DNA from: Pyruvatibacter sp.
GTDB taxonomy: Bacteria > Pseudomonadota > Alphaproteobacteria > CGMCC-115125
Reading direction: 5' to 3'
Length of the DNA stretch: 64,000 bases
Assembly: GCF_040219635.1 (NCBI RefSeq)
Contig: NZ_JAVJSC010000009.1
Span: forward strand, 550,821 to 614,820
This document shows, piece by piece, positions 8,453 through 15,021 of this stretch. The position numbers were made by a program, and so were the translations under genes. The notes beneath the pieces were generated by a model. That model searched no databases, had not been told where the DNA came from, and worked only from the letters and a program-made list of their open reading frames with translations. Numbering within the stretch: the stretch's first letter is position 1; each line of letters begins with the position of its first letter.

Positions 8453-10383
8453 GGCTTTTCTCCCGCCCCACCTTCAACAACATGCAGCCGTGCGCCGCGC
8501 GCATTCTCTGCTTTAGCAGTCTTTGCGGTTTCGTCCGCATCCGTCATATCAAACTGCAACCGCGCCAGCCGCGCATACAGTCCGCCCTGAGTCACAAGTT
8601 CTGCGTGGGTGCCCTGGGCAACAATACCGCCCTTGTCGAACACCACAATACGATCCGCCTTTTTGACTGTCGCAAGCCGGTGCGCAATCACCAGTACCGT
8701 GCGCCCGTCCATCAGCCGGTCCAGCGCCTTTTGCACCAGCGCCTCGCTTTCAGCATCAAGTGCGCTGGTGGCTTCATCCAGCAGCAAAATCGGTGCGTCG
8801 CGCAGCAACGCCCGGGCAATCACCAGCCGCTGCCGCTGCCCGCCGGAGAGCGTAACACCACGCTCGCCAAGCTCAGTGTCGTAGCCATCCGGCATGGACG
8901 CAATAAACTCATGCGCATGTGCTGCCTCAGCAGCCGCGCGAATGTCGGCATCCGTTGCATCAGCACGCCCATAGGCAATGTTGTCGCGCACGCTGGTGCC
9001 AAACACCACGGTTTCCTGGGGCACAAAGGCAATGCGCCTGCGAAACACCTCGGGGTCCGCCGCCTTGAGGTCAACACCGTCGATCTTGATAGAGCCGGAC
9101 TGCGGATCATAAAACCGCAACAGCAACTGAAACACCGTGCTCTTGCCTGCGCCCGATGGCCCCACAAGCGCCACGGTTTCCCCTGGTCGCACATCAAGCG
9201 ACACATGCTCAAGTGCAGCAGCTTCCGGGCGAAGCGGATAGCGGAACGACACATCATCAAACGTCACACGCCCCTGCGCTGGTTCGGGCAAAGACAACGG
9301 GTGCGTTGGCACGGCAATGTCTGAACGCGCTGTCAGTAATTCGGACAGCCGTTCCGCCGCACCTGCCGCCATCTGAAACTCGCCCCACACTTCCGAAAGG
9401 GCGGCAAGGCTGCTCGCGCACAGCACCGCATAAATGATGAACTGGGTGAGCATCCCGCCGCTCATCTCACCGGCAATCACTGCCTGCGCGCCCATCCACA
9501 GCACGCCGACAATGCTGGCGAAGGCGAGTGTGATGATGACAGCCGTCATGAAGGCGCGCGCCGTCACGTGCCGCCGCGCAGCCTCAAAGGCGCGTTCCAC
9601 AACGCCCGAATACCGCGCGCGGTCCTGCTGCTCATGGTTGAATGACTGGACAACCTTGATGGCCTGCAACGCTTCGGACGCAAACGCCCCCGTATCTGCC
9701 AGCCTGTCCTGCGTGGTGCGAGACAGCCCGCGAATAAGACGACCAAAACCGATCAGCGGCAGGGCGATGACCGGCAGGGCAAACAGCACCATTGCGCTCA
9801 GCCCCGGCGCGGTGAGCACCGCCATGAAGGCAGCACCGAAAAACAAAAAGAAATTGCGCAGTGCCACTGACATGCTGGAAGTGAGCACAACCCGAACCAG
9901 CGTGGTGTCCGCCGTCAGTCGTGACAAAATCTCGCCGGTGCGCACGGTTTCATAAAACTGCGGCGACAGGCTCAGCAGATTGGCAAATACCTTTGAGCGC
10001 AGGTCCGCCGTCACCCGCTCGCCAAGCCGCGTGACGAAATAGTACCGGGTGGCACTGGCCACAGCGAGGGCCGCAGCAAGCGCCATCAAAACGGCAAAGT
10101 GCTGGTCGATGGACTGCGCGTTTTCAACCGAAAACCCCTCATCCACCATGCCGCGCACACCGATAGGCACCGCCAGCGTGGCCAGCGTCGCTGCCACCAA
10201 TGCGCCCAGCGCACCCAGCAATTGCCACGGATACTGCGTTACCAGCGGCAGCAGACTGACAAGTGGCCCCAGCGCGCGGCCACGCGGCCTGCGATCAGGG
10301 TCCAAAACGGGTAGTGCAGCAGTTTCGCTCAAAAAATCAGCCTTTGTGGAGGTGTTTGCAGGCAAATGGCAGACGCGGGTCAT
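8449..10383 (-). CDS. ABC exporter, fused permease and ATPase (MsbA/LmrA type)
   Basis: A protein of 644 residues: an N-terminal exporter-type membrane domain of six helices (about 45-345) and a C-terminal ATPase (about 385-615). The ATPase motifs are canonical: Walker A GPSGAGKST, Q-loop FVPQE, signature LSGGQRQRLVIARAL, Walker B ILLLDEATSALD and switch His in IAHRL. A homodimeric exporter of lipids or small hydrophobic compounds is expected. The start is the ATG at 10383; a later start is possible because the first 35 residues are not membrane domain. It heads a minus-strand operon with two paraoxonase-like genes and is divergent from rpmE. The last 25 residues are charged and variable. Confidence 0.9.
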   Translation of the reverse strand: MTRVCHLPANTSTKADFLSETAALPVLDPDRRPRGRALGPLVSLLPLVTQYPWQLLGALGALVAATLATLAVPIGVRGMVDEGFSVENAQSIDQHFAVLMALAAALAVASATRYYFVTRLGERVTADLRSKVFANLLSLSPQFYETVRTGEILSRLTADTTLVRVVLTSSMSVALRNFFLFFGAAFMAVLTAPGLSAMVLFALPVIALPLIGFGRLIRGLSRTTQDRLADTGAFASEALQAIKVVQSFNHEQQDRARYSGVVERAFEAARRHVTARAFMTAVIITLAFASIVGVLWMGAQAVIAGEMSGGMLTQFIIYAVLCASSLAALSEVWGEFQMAAGAAERLSELLTARSDIAVPTHPLSLPEPAQGRVTFDDVSFRYPLRPEAAALEHVSLDVRPGETVALVGPSGAGKSTVFQLLLRFYDPQSGSIKIDGVDLKAADPEVFRRRIAFVPQETVVFGTSVRDNIAYGRADATDADIRAAAEAAHAHEFIASMPDGYDTELGERGVTLSGGQRQRLVIARALLRDAPILLLDEATSALDAESEALVQKALDRLMDGRTVLVIAHRLATVKKADRIVVFDKGGIVAQGTHAELVTQGGLYARLARLQFDMTDADETAKTAKAENARGARLHVVEGGAGEKP

Positions 10384-10489
10384 AGCAAAGATGCTGCCCC
10401 GGCGACCACCCCGCCAAGGTGGGCTCTCAGGCTGTGGCGGGCAAGGCGGCGTTAGACCGCAGGCGCCGCCTTAAAACGTATCTGCGCCC

Positions 10490-10518
10490 TTGCCAATCCC
10501 CCCCGCAGAGGCTATACC
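10490..10518 (+). promoter_or_regulatory. candidate sigma-70-type promoter of rpmE
   Basis: TTGCCA at 10490-10495 and TATACC at 10513-10518 are separated by exactly 17 bases. Start of transcription would be near 10525, leaving a leader of about 85 bases before rpmE. Motif-based call. Confidence 0.5.
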
Positions 10519-10610
10519 GCGCGACTTCCGGATCACCTGCGACCGGTGCCCTGCAAAGGGCGCGCTGCGGCGCGGAAACGTGAACGAGACAAAGCGAAAG
10601 AAACGAGGCC

Positions 10611-10829
10611 ATGAAGGCAGACATCCACCCGGACTACCACATGATTACCGTGGTAATGACCGACGGCACTGAATATCAGACCCGTTCGACCTACGGCAAA
10701 GAGGGCGACCGGCTGACGCTGGACATCGACCCCACCACGCACCCGGCATGGACCGGCGGTGAACAGCGCCTGCTCGACCGCGGTGGTCGTCTGTCGCGCT
10801 TCAAGGACAAATACAAAGGTTTCGTCTAG
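10611..10829 (+). CDS. rpmE: 50S ribosomal protein L31 (zinc-free type)
   Basis: A protein of 72 residues. The family pattern is clear: MKADIHPDYH at the start, TRSTYG, HPAWTGGEQR, and GGRLSRFKDKY at the end. The CxxC zinc-ribbon cysteines of the zinc-binding L31 type are absent, so this is the cysteine-less form. It has its own candidate promoter at 10490-10518 and ends before a strong bidirectional terminator at 10854-10885. Confidence 0.96.
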   Translation: MKADIHPDYHMITVVMTDGTEYQTRSTYGKEGDRLTLDIDPTTHPAWTGGEQRLLDRGGRLSRFKDKYKGFV

Positions 10830-10853
10830 GCCGCTCAGCCCAGACCACGAAAC

Positions 10854-10885
10854 AAAAAGGCCGGTGCAAACACACCGGCCTTTTT
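10854..10885. terminator. bidirectional intrinsic terminator between rpmE and rcdA
   Basis: A 13-base inverted repeat (arms 10854-10866 and 10873-10885, loop of six) with GGCCGGTG in the stem, an A-tract on the left arm and a T-tract on the right arm. It can end rpmE on the plus strand and rcdA on the minus strand. Confidence 0.9.
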
Positions 10886-10958
10886 CATGCTCTATTGGCA
10901 AAGAAGCCCAAGCGCCCAAGCGGGCGCCGGGCATACTTGCCCGCCCCGCCGGAGCGTT

Positions 10959-11020
10959 GCGCGAAGCACATTCAGCGCGAAGCACATTCAGCGTAAAGCG
11001 CAGTCAGCGTGAAGCAGCTA
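10959..11020. repeat. 16-base tandem repeat (about 3.9 units) abutting the rcdA stop codon
   Basis: Two identical units (10959-10974 and 10975-10990) are followed by a diverged unit (10991-11006) and a partial one (11007-11020) that runs into the rcdA stop codon. Read in the direction of rcdA the units are of the form CTGAATGTGCTTCGCG and CTGACTGCGCTTTACG. The array shares the 11-mer CTGACTGCGCT with another array just downstream of trcR at 14194-14249. Confidence 0.85.
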
Positions 11021-11560
11021 GTGCACCTGGTCTTCTGCCCGCATCTGCCGGAACACGCTTTCAATCTTTGAAAGCTGGCGCGCAACCGCTGTCTTGGGTT
11101 CGCTTTCCGACGCGTCGCCATGCATCATCTTGTCGAGGCGATCAACGCGGGCATACAGCTTGCGCGAGCGCGAAATCATGTCGGCCAGATTTTCAGGCAA
11201 CTCTTCAGCACCTTCGATAGGCCGCGCATAACACAGCTCTTTTGCGCCAAGCCGGTAGCGCTGGCTGCGCGCTTCATCCAGCGACATTTCGTTGCGGGCA
11301 ACCGCGCGCTGCACCAGCAGCCACGACGCCACCTGCATGAGACGCGTCGTCAGACGCATACTTTCAGCCGCGTACGCCAGCGCACCCTTGCGGCTCAATG
11401 TCTTGGAATGGTCACGACCATCGCCATCCAGATAAGACGCAGCCTCTTCAACCAGCCCCATCCCATCCTTGAACATCTGCCCGAACTGCGCTGTTTCAGC
11501 GAAAGTGCGAACACTGCCGATCGTTTCCATTTCGGCAAATGTGCCGTCAACCGTGCCCAT
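11018..11560 (-). CDS. rcdA: RcdA-family protein (DUF1465), adaptor for regulated CtrA proteolysis
   Basis: A protein of 180 residues from the ATG at 11560, preceded by an AGGTGGGG Shine-Dalgarno; an upstream ATG at 11623 would add a non-conserved extension. It matches the DUF1465 family, to which Caulobacter RcdA belongs: a three-helix protein that helps ClpXP degrade the master regulator CtrA. Visible landmarks are FAETAQFGQMFKDGMGLVEEAASYLDG, the SRKGALAYAAESMRLTTRLMQVASWLL helix and the SRKLYARVDRLDKM helix. The C-terminal 40 residues are polar and probably flexible, as in RcdA. The function is inferred from the family. It lies beside DUF1192 and near trcR, a neighbourhood common in alphaproteobacteria. 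Confidence 0.85.
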   Translation of the reverse strand: MGTVDGTFAEMETIGSVRTFAETAQFGQMFKDGMGLVEEAASYLDGDGRDHSKTLSRKGALAYAAESMRLTTRLMQVASWLLVQRAVARNEMSLDEARSQRYRLGAKELCYARPIEGAEELPENLADMISRSRKLYARVDRLDKMMHGDASESEPKTAVARQLSKIESVFRQMRAEDQVH

Positions 11561-11723
11561 AAAAAGCCCCACCTGTTCCGTTCTGAACCCATTGCAGCAC
11601 ACAGAAGGTGTTTCGCGTGCCATTCGACGTCATGGGTACAAAATCGGTGCCAGCCCGCCCCAACGAGAGCCGACATCAGGCGGAAAGCCTACGCCACCCG
11701 CCGCAAACTGGCAAAAACCGCAT

Positions 11724-11752
11724 AAAAAAAGAGCCGCGGTTGCGCGCGGCTC
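11724..11752 (-). terminator. intrinsic terminator of the DUF1192 transcript
   Basis: Inverted repeat GAGCCGCG (11731-11738) / CGCGGCTC (11745-11752). The A-tract at 11724-11730 is a run of U on the minus-strand transcript directly after the stem. Confidence 0.85.
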
Positions 11753-11858
11753 TTGAGTTTCAACAGGGAGGCGTCAAATGGGAATGGCGGCAGCCACCCC
11801 AAAACCCGGTCAACCGGATTACGCACAATCAAAATACGCGCGCGGGTGCTAACAAATG

Positions 11859-11874
11859 GTTAACGCGCGTTAAC
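11859..11874. promoter_or_regulatory. 16-base perfect palindrome with two TTAA half-sites (CtrA-like, spacing 6)
   Basis: GTTAACGCGCGTTAAC is a perfect palindrome with TTAA-N6-TTAA. The CtrA consensus is TTAA-N7-TTAA, so the spacing is one base short. It is 37 bases beyond the DUF1192 stop and upstream of a terminator, which argues against it being the rcdA promoter site. Its role is unknown. Confidence 0.35.
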
Positions 11875-11910
11875 GCTGTTGCGTGCCGAACTGGGGCACC
11901 CGGTCCTGTC

Positions 11911-12099
11911 TCAGGAATTGCCGAAAACTGCTTCTGCCGCCGACTTGCTGTCCTGCTTTTGCGCAATCACCGCTTTCACCCGCTCAATCTCTGCGGCCAG
12001 GGCATCCACACGTTCTTCAAGCTCCGGCACCGAAAGATTTTCAATGTCCGCTTTGGTGAGGCTCAAAATCGGCGGTGGCGGAATATCTTCGTCACTCAT
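11911..12099 (-). CDS. DUF1192 family small protein
   Basis: A protein of 62 residues. It matches the alphaproteobacterial DUF1192 family: a short N-terminus, SVPELEERVDALAAEIERVKAVIAQK forming one amphipathic helix, and a polar tail. Function unknown; the helix suggests a small coiled-coil protein. The ATG at 12099 has a GGGGAG ribosome-binding site. It ends before a strong terminator. Next to it are rcdA (same strand) and a quinone oxidoreductase (divergent), the usual context of the family. Confidence 0.8.
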   Translation of the reverse strand: MSDEDIPPPPILSLTKADIENLSVPELEERVDALAAEIERVKAVIAQKQDSKSAAEAVFGNS

Positions 12100-12208
12100 G
12101 GCGGCTCCCCAAATGGTCTTGTCGCATCACGCGGCTTGAACAGATGCGCCGCGCTTGCCACTTTGCGTAATTCTGTGCCCCATGCCTCCCCCTGACAAGG
12201 CCCCACAC

Positions 12209-13210
12209 ATGACAACCACCCTTCCCGCAAAAATGCAGGCGATCGAGATTTCCGAATACGGCGGACCCGATGTGCTCAAAGCCGTTGAGCGCCCGACTCC
12301 GCACCCGGCCCATGGTGAAGTGCTCATCAGGGTCGCCGCAGCGGGAGTCAATCGCGGCGACTGCGTGCAGCGCATGGGGTTTTATCCTGCCCCGCCCGGC
12401 GCCTCCGACCTGCCGGGCCTTGAAGTCTCCGGCACCGTTGCAGCCATCGGCCCCGGCGTTACGCTGTGGGCGGAAGGCGACGAAGTGTGCGCGCTGATGG
12501 CCGGCGGCGGCTATGCGGAATATGCAGTGGTGCATGAAGGCAGCGTGTTGCCAAAACCTGCCAATGTGTCGCTGACAGATGCTGCAGCCCTTCCCGAAAC
12601 CACCATGACCGTGTGGACCAACGTGTTTGAGGACGGCCAGTTGCGCCCCGGCGAAACGTTGCTCGTCCATGGTGGCTCGTCAGGCATCGGCACGACAGCC
12701 ATTCAGCTTGCTTCAACCCTTGGTGTCAAAGTGCTGGCAACAGCGGGCAGCGCCGCCAAATGCAAAGCCTGCGAGGACCTGGGCGCGCACCGCGCCATCA
12801 ACTACCGCGACGAGGATTTTGTCGCGGTGGTGAAAGATGTGACTGACGGCAAGGGTGCGGATGTCATTCTGGACATGGTGGGGGGTGACTATGTTGCCCG
12901 CAACATCGACGCCGCCGCCCGCATGGGCCGCATCGTCAACATTGCCTATATGGCCGGGTCGCGGGTGGAGGTGGATCTGCTTCCCGTCATGCTCAAACGC
13001 CTGACCCTGCGAGGCTCCACCCTGCGCGCCCGCGACATCGGCGAAAAAGCGAGGCTCACCGCCGAAGTGCGGATGCATGTGTGGCCGCTGGTGGAGGCAG
13101 GCCGGGTAAACCCCGTAGTGGATGCCACATTCCCGCTTGCTGAGGCGGCAAAGGCCCATGAACTGATGGAAAGCTCAGGCCATGTGGGCAAAATCCTGCT
13201 GACGCCGTGA
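12209..13210 (+). CDS. NAD(P)H-quinone oxidoreductase, zinc-free MDR family (PIG3/QOR-like)
   Basis: A protein of 333 residues from the ATG at 12209; ATGs at 12182 and 12155 are also in frame. It is a medium-chain reductase with the GroES-like fold first (MQAIEISEYGGPDVLKAVERP, VAAAGVNRGDCVQR), then a Rossmann domain with VHGGSSGIGTTAIQLAS and an AGSAAKCKACEDLGAHRAINYRDEDF segment. The zinc-ligand cysteines of alcohol dehydrogenases are absent, and VNRGDCVQR plus PGLEVSGTV fit the p53-inducible-gene-3 type. It would reduce quinones or alpha,beta-unsaturated carbonyls with NADPH. It is divergent from DUF1192. Substrate not predictable. Confidence 0.9.
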   Translation: MTTTLPAKMQAIEISEYGGPDVLKAVERPTPHPAHGEVLIRVAAAGVNRGDCVQRMGFYPAPPGASDLPGLEVSGTVAAIGPGVTLWAEGDEVCALMAGGGYAEYAVVHEGSVLPKPANVSLTDAAALPETTMTVWTNVFEDGQLRPGETLLVHGGSSGIGTTAIQLASTLGVKVLATAGSAAKCKACEDLGAHRAINYRDEDFVAVVKDVTDGKGADVILDMVGGDYVARNIDAAARMGRIVNIAYMAGSRVEVDLLPVMLKRLTLRGSTLRARDIGEKARLTAEVRMHVWPLVEAGRVNPVVDATFPLAEAAKAHELMESSGHVGKILLTP

Positions 13211-13290
13211 CCTGGCCTCATTTTCCTTTCATCAGCGCCCCTGGAAGCGTATAACACCATCAATCCCTTCAACCACTTGGATGAACAGGG

Positions 13291-13311
13291 GCCGTATCGC
13301 GAAGATACGGC
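13291..13311. other. hairpin upstream of trcR
   Basis: Perfect 8-base inverted repeat GCCGTATC / GATACGGC with a five-base loop, about 75 bases upstream of trcR. There is no T-tract, so it is more likely an operator or a leader structure than a terminator. Confidence 0.4.
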
Positions 13312-13386
13312 GCGGCGCTTTAGCATATTCGCGAGCTGGTCCGCACATCGCCTCATCCGCGCCAACCACGAAAGACATTTGATCTG

Positions 13387-14166
13387 ATGACCGCACCTCT
13401 TATGCCCAAGGCAACCGCCGTCTGGCTGGTGGACAACACCGCGCTGACCTTCGACCAGATCGCCAATTTCTGCGGCCTGCACCCGCTGGAAGTGAAAGGT
13501 ATTGCCGATGGCGACGTAGCCATGGGCATCAAGGGCCAGGACCCGGTCACAGCCGGCCAGATCAGCCGTGATGAAATCAGGAAGGGTGAGGAAGACGCCA
13601 GCTACGAGTTGCAAATCTCGAAGTCCAAGCACGACATTCCCGAACCCAAGACCAAGCGCAAGGGCCCGCGTTACACCCCCCTGTCGCGCCGTCAGGAGCG
13701 CCCGGACGCGATTGCGTGGCTGCTGCGCTATCACCCCGAGCTTACCGACGGCCAGATCGGCAAGCTGGTGGGCACCACCAAGCCCACCATTCAGTCGATC
13801 CGCGACCGATCACACTGGAACATGTCCAACATCAACCCGGTGGACCCGGTCACACTCGGCCTGTCGTCGCAGATGGAACTTGATGCCGCCGTGCAAAAAG
13901 CCGCCCGCAAGCGTGAGCGCGAAGCCAAAAAAGCCGGTAAGTCCGTGGAAGATATGGGCACTCTGGCCCCCGCCACGCAGGCACTGGCTGACGCTGCAGC
14001 GGGCAAAACCCCACCGACTGATTTTGGTCAGGTGCTGGCCCGCGAGGACGCGAAGCCCGAAGAAGATGCCCGCGACGGCGCCCGCCCGGACGTTGAATCG
14101 GTGTTCTCAAGCCTCGGCGGCTCATCCGTGAGCGAAAACGAAGACGACGAAAACGCCTCGTCCTGA
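13387..14166 (+). CDS. trcR: TrcR-type cell-cycle transcriptional regulator (DUF1013)
   Basis: A protein of 259 residues. The N-terminal 150 residues match the conserved DUF1013/TrcR family: MPKATAVWLVDNTALTFDQIA, CGLHPLEVKGIADGDVA, then RPDAIAWLLRYHPELTDGQIGKLVGTTKPTI with a helix-turn-helix look, and a DRSHWNMSNINPVDPVTLGL segment. The C-terminal 90 residues are charged and of low complexity. TrcR has been described as an essential DNA-binding cell-cycle regulator in alphaproteobacteria; the role here is inferred from that. It is about 2 kb from rcdA. A tandem repeat related to the one beside rcdA begins 28 bases after its stop. Confidence 0.88.
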   Translation: MTAPLMPKATAVWLVDNTALTFDQIANFCGLHPLEVKGIADGDVAMGIKGQDPVTAGQISRDEIRKGEEDASYELQISKSKHDIPEPKTKRKGPRYTPLSRRQERPDAIAWLLRYHPELTDGQIGKLVGTTKPTIQSIRDRSHWNMSNINPVDPVTLGLSSQMELDAAVQKAARKREREAKKAGKSVEDMGTLAPATQALADAAAGKTPPTDFGQVLAREDAKPEEDARDGARPDVESVFSSLGGSSVSENEDDENASS

Positions 14167-14193
14167 CGTAACCGGCACTTACGCCCCACCCAT

Positions 14194-14249
14194 CTGACTG
14201 CGCTCACCTGACCTCGCTCACCTGACTGTGCTCACCTAAGTGCCCTCAA
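14194..14249. repeat. 14-base tandem repeat (3 units plus a diverged fourth) after trcR, reaching the SDR stop
   Basis: Units at 14194-14207, 14208-14221 and 14222-14235 read CTGACTGCGCTCAC with one or two changes; a degenerate fourth starts at 14236, where the convergent SDR gene has its stop codon. The first 11 bases are identical to a unit of the array after rcdA (10959-11020), and both are in the same orientation relative to the cell-cycle gene they follow. Confidence 0.85.
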
Positions 14250-15021
14250 CCGTAAGGTTGAGGGCCAGGCGGCCGCCGTCGGCATGGATGCATTCGCCCG
14301 TAATGTAGCTGGCATCGTCTGACGCGAGAAAAACCGCAACACCCGCCACTTCATCCGGTTCACCAACGCGCCCGATGGGCGTGCGCGACAACAACCGCTT
14401 GCGCCCGGCGGCATCCGCACTCACTGACTTGAGCATACCCGTGGCAATGGAGCCCGGCGCAATCGCGTTGACGCGGATGCCATAGCGCGCAAGCCCCACC
14501 GCCATCACCCGCGTGAGCTGGTTGATGCCACCCTTCGCCACCACATACGGCACCTGATTGGGGATCGCCACCTGCGCGTTGACCGACGACATGTTGATGA
14601 TCGCGCCGCTGCGATGGTCTTCTTCAAACTGCCGTTTCATTTCACGGGCCACAGACTGCGCCGTGATGAATGCGCCGGTGAGGTTCACTTTCAGCACGCG
14701 CTCAAAATCATCCTCGGTGACGTCCAGAAAATCAGCCTCATGCACAACGGCAGCATTGTTGATGAGCACATCCACACGGTCATGCGCCTCCAGCGTCGCA
14801 GCCACCAGATTGTGTACGTCCAGCCGCTCCGACACATCACACGCGACAAACTGCGCGTCACCGCCACTGTCGCGAATGACCGATGCAGCTTCCGCGCCCG
14901 CGACCTCGTCGATGTCGGCGAGCATCACCCGCGCACCCTCTTTGGCAAACCGCGTGGCGCACGCATACCCAATACCGCGCGCCGCCCCTGTGACGATGGC
15001 AACCTTGTCTCCAAGATCCAT
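14236..15021 (-). CDS. SDR-family oxidoreductase (3-hydroxyacyl/3-ketoacyl type)
   Basis: A protein of 261 residues of the classical short-chain dehydrogenase fold. It has the cofactor motif VTGAARGIG near residue 11, NNAAVV, a catalytic Ser in IINMSSVN, and YVVAK with the catalytic Tyr and Lys. An Asp at the end of the second strand (LADIDE) favours NAD over NADP. It closes with the family SYITGECIHADGG segment. Its start codon shares one base with the stop of the upstream propionyl-CoA synthetase gene, so it may act on short-chain hydroxy- or keto-acyl compounds. Substrate not determined. Confidence 0.9.
   Translation of the reverse strand: MDLGDKVAIVTGAARGIGYACATRFAKEGARVMLADIDEVAGAEAASVIRDSGGDAQFVACDVSERLDVHNLVAATLEAHDRVDVLINNAAVVHEADFLDVTEDDFERVLKVNLTGAFITAQSVAREMKRQFEEDHRSGAIINMSSVNAQVAIPNQVPYVVAKGGINQLTRVMAVGLARYGIRVNAIAPGSIATGMLKSVSADAAGRKRLLSRTPIGRVGEPDEVAGVAVFLASDDASYITGECIHADGGRLALNLTVEGT

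Larger units (their letters stand above)
11561..11910. other. 350-base non-coding region between DUF1192 and rcdA
   Basis: No credible coding sequence was seen. It holds the minus-strand terminator at 11731-11752, a 16-base perfect palindrome at 11859-11874, and the rcdA ribosome-binding site. The promoter of rcdA must lie between the terminator and 11560, but no clear consensus was found there. Confidence 0.7.

Noticed and set aside
10959..11020. CRISPR array
   Set aside because: Units of 16 bases are directly adjacent with no spacers, and there are no cas genes in the window.
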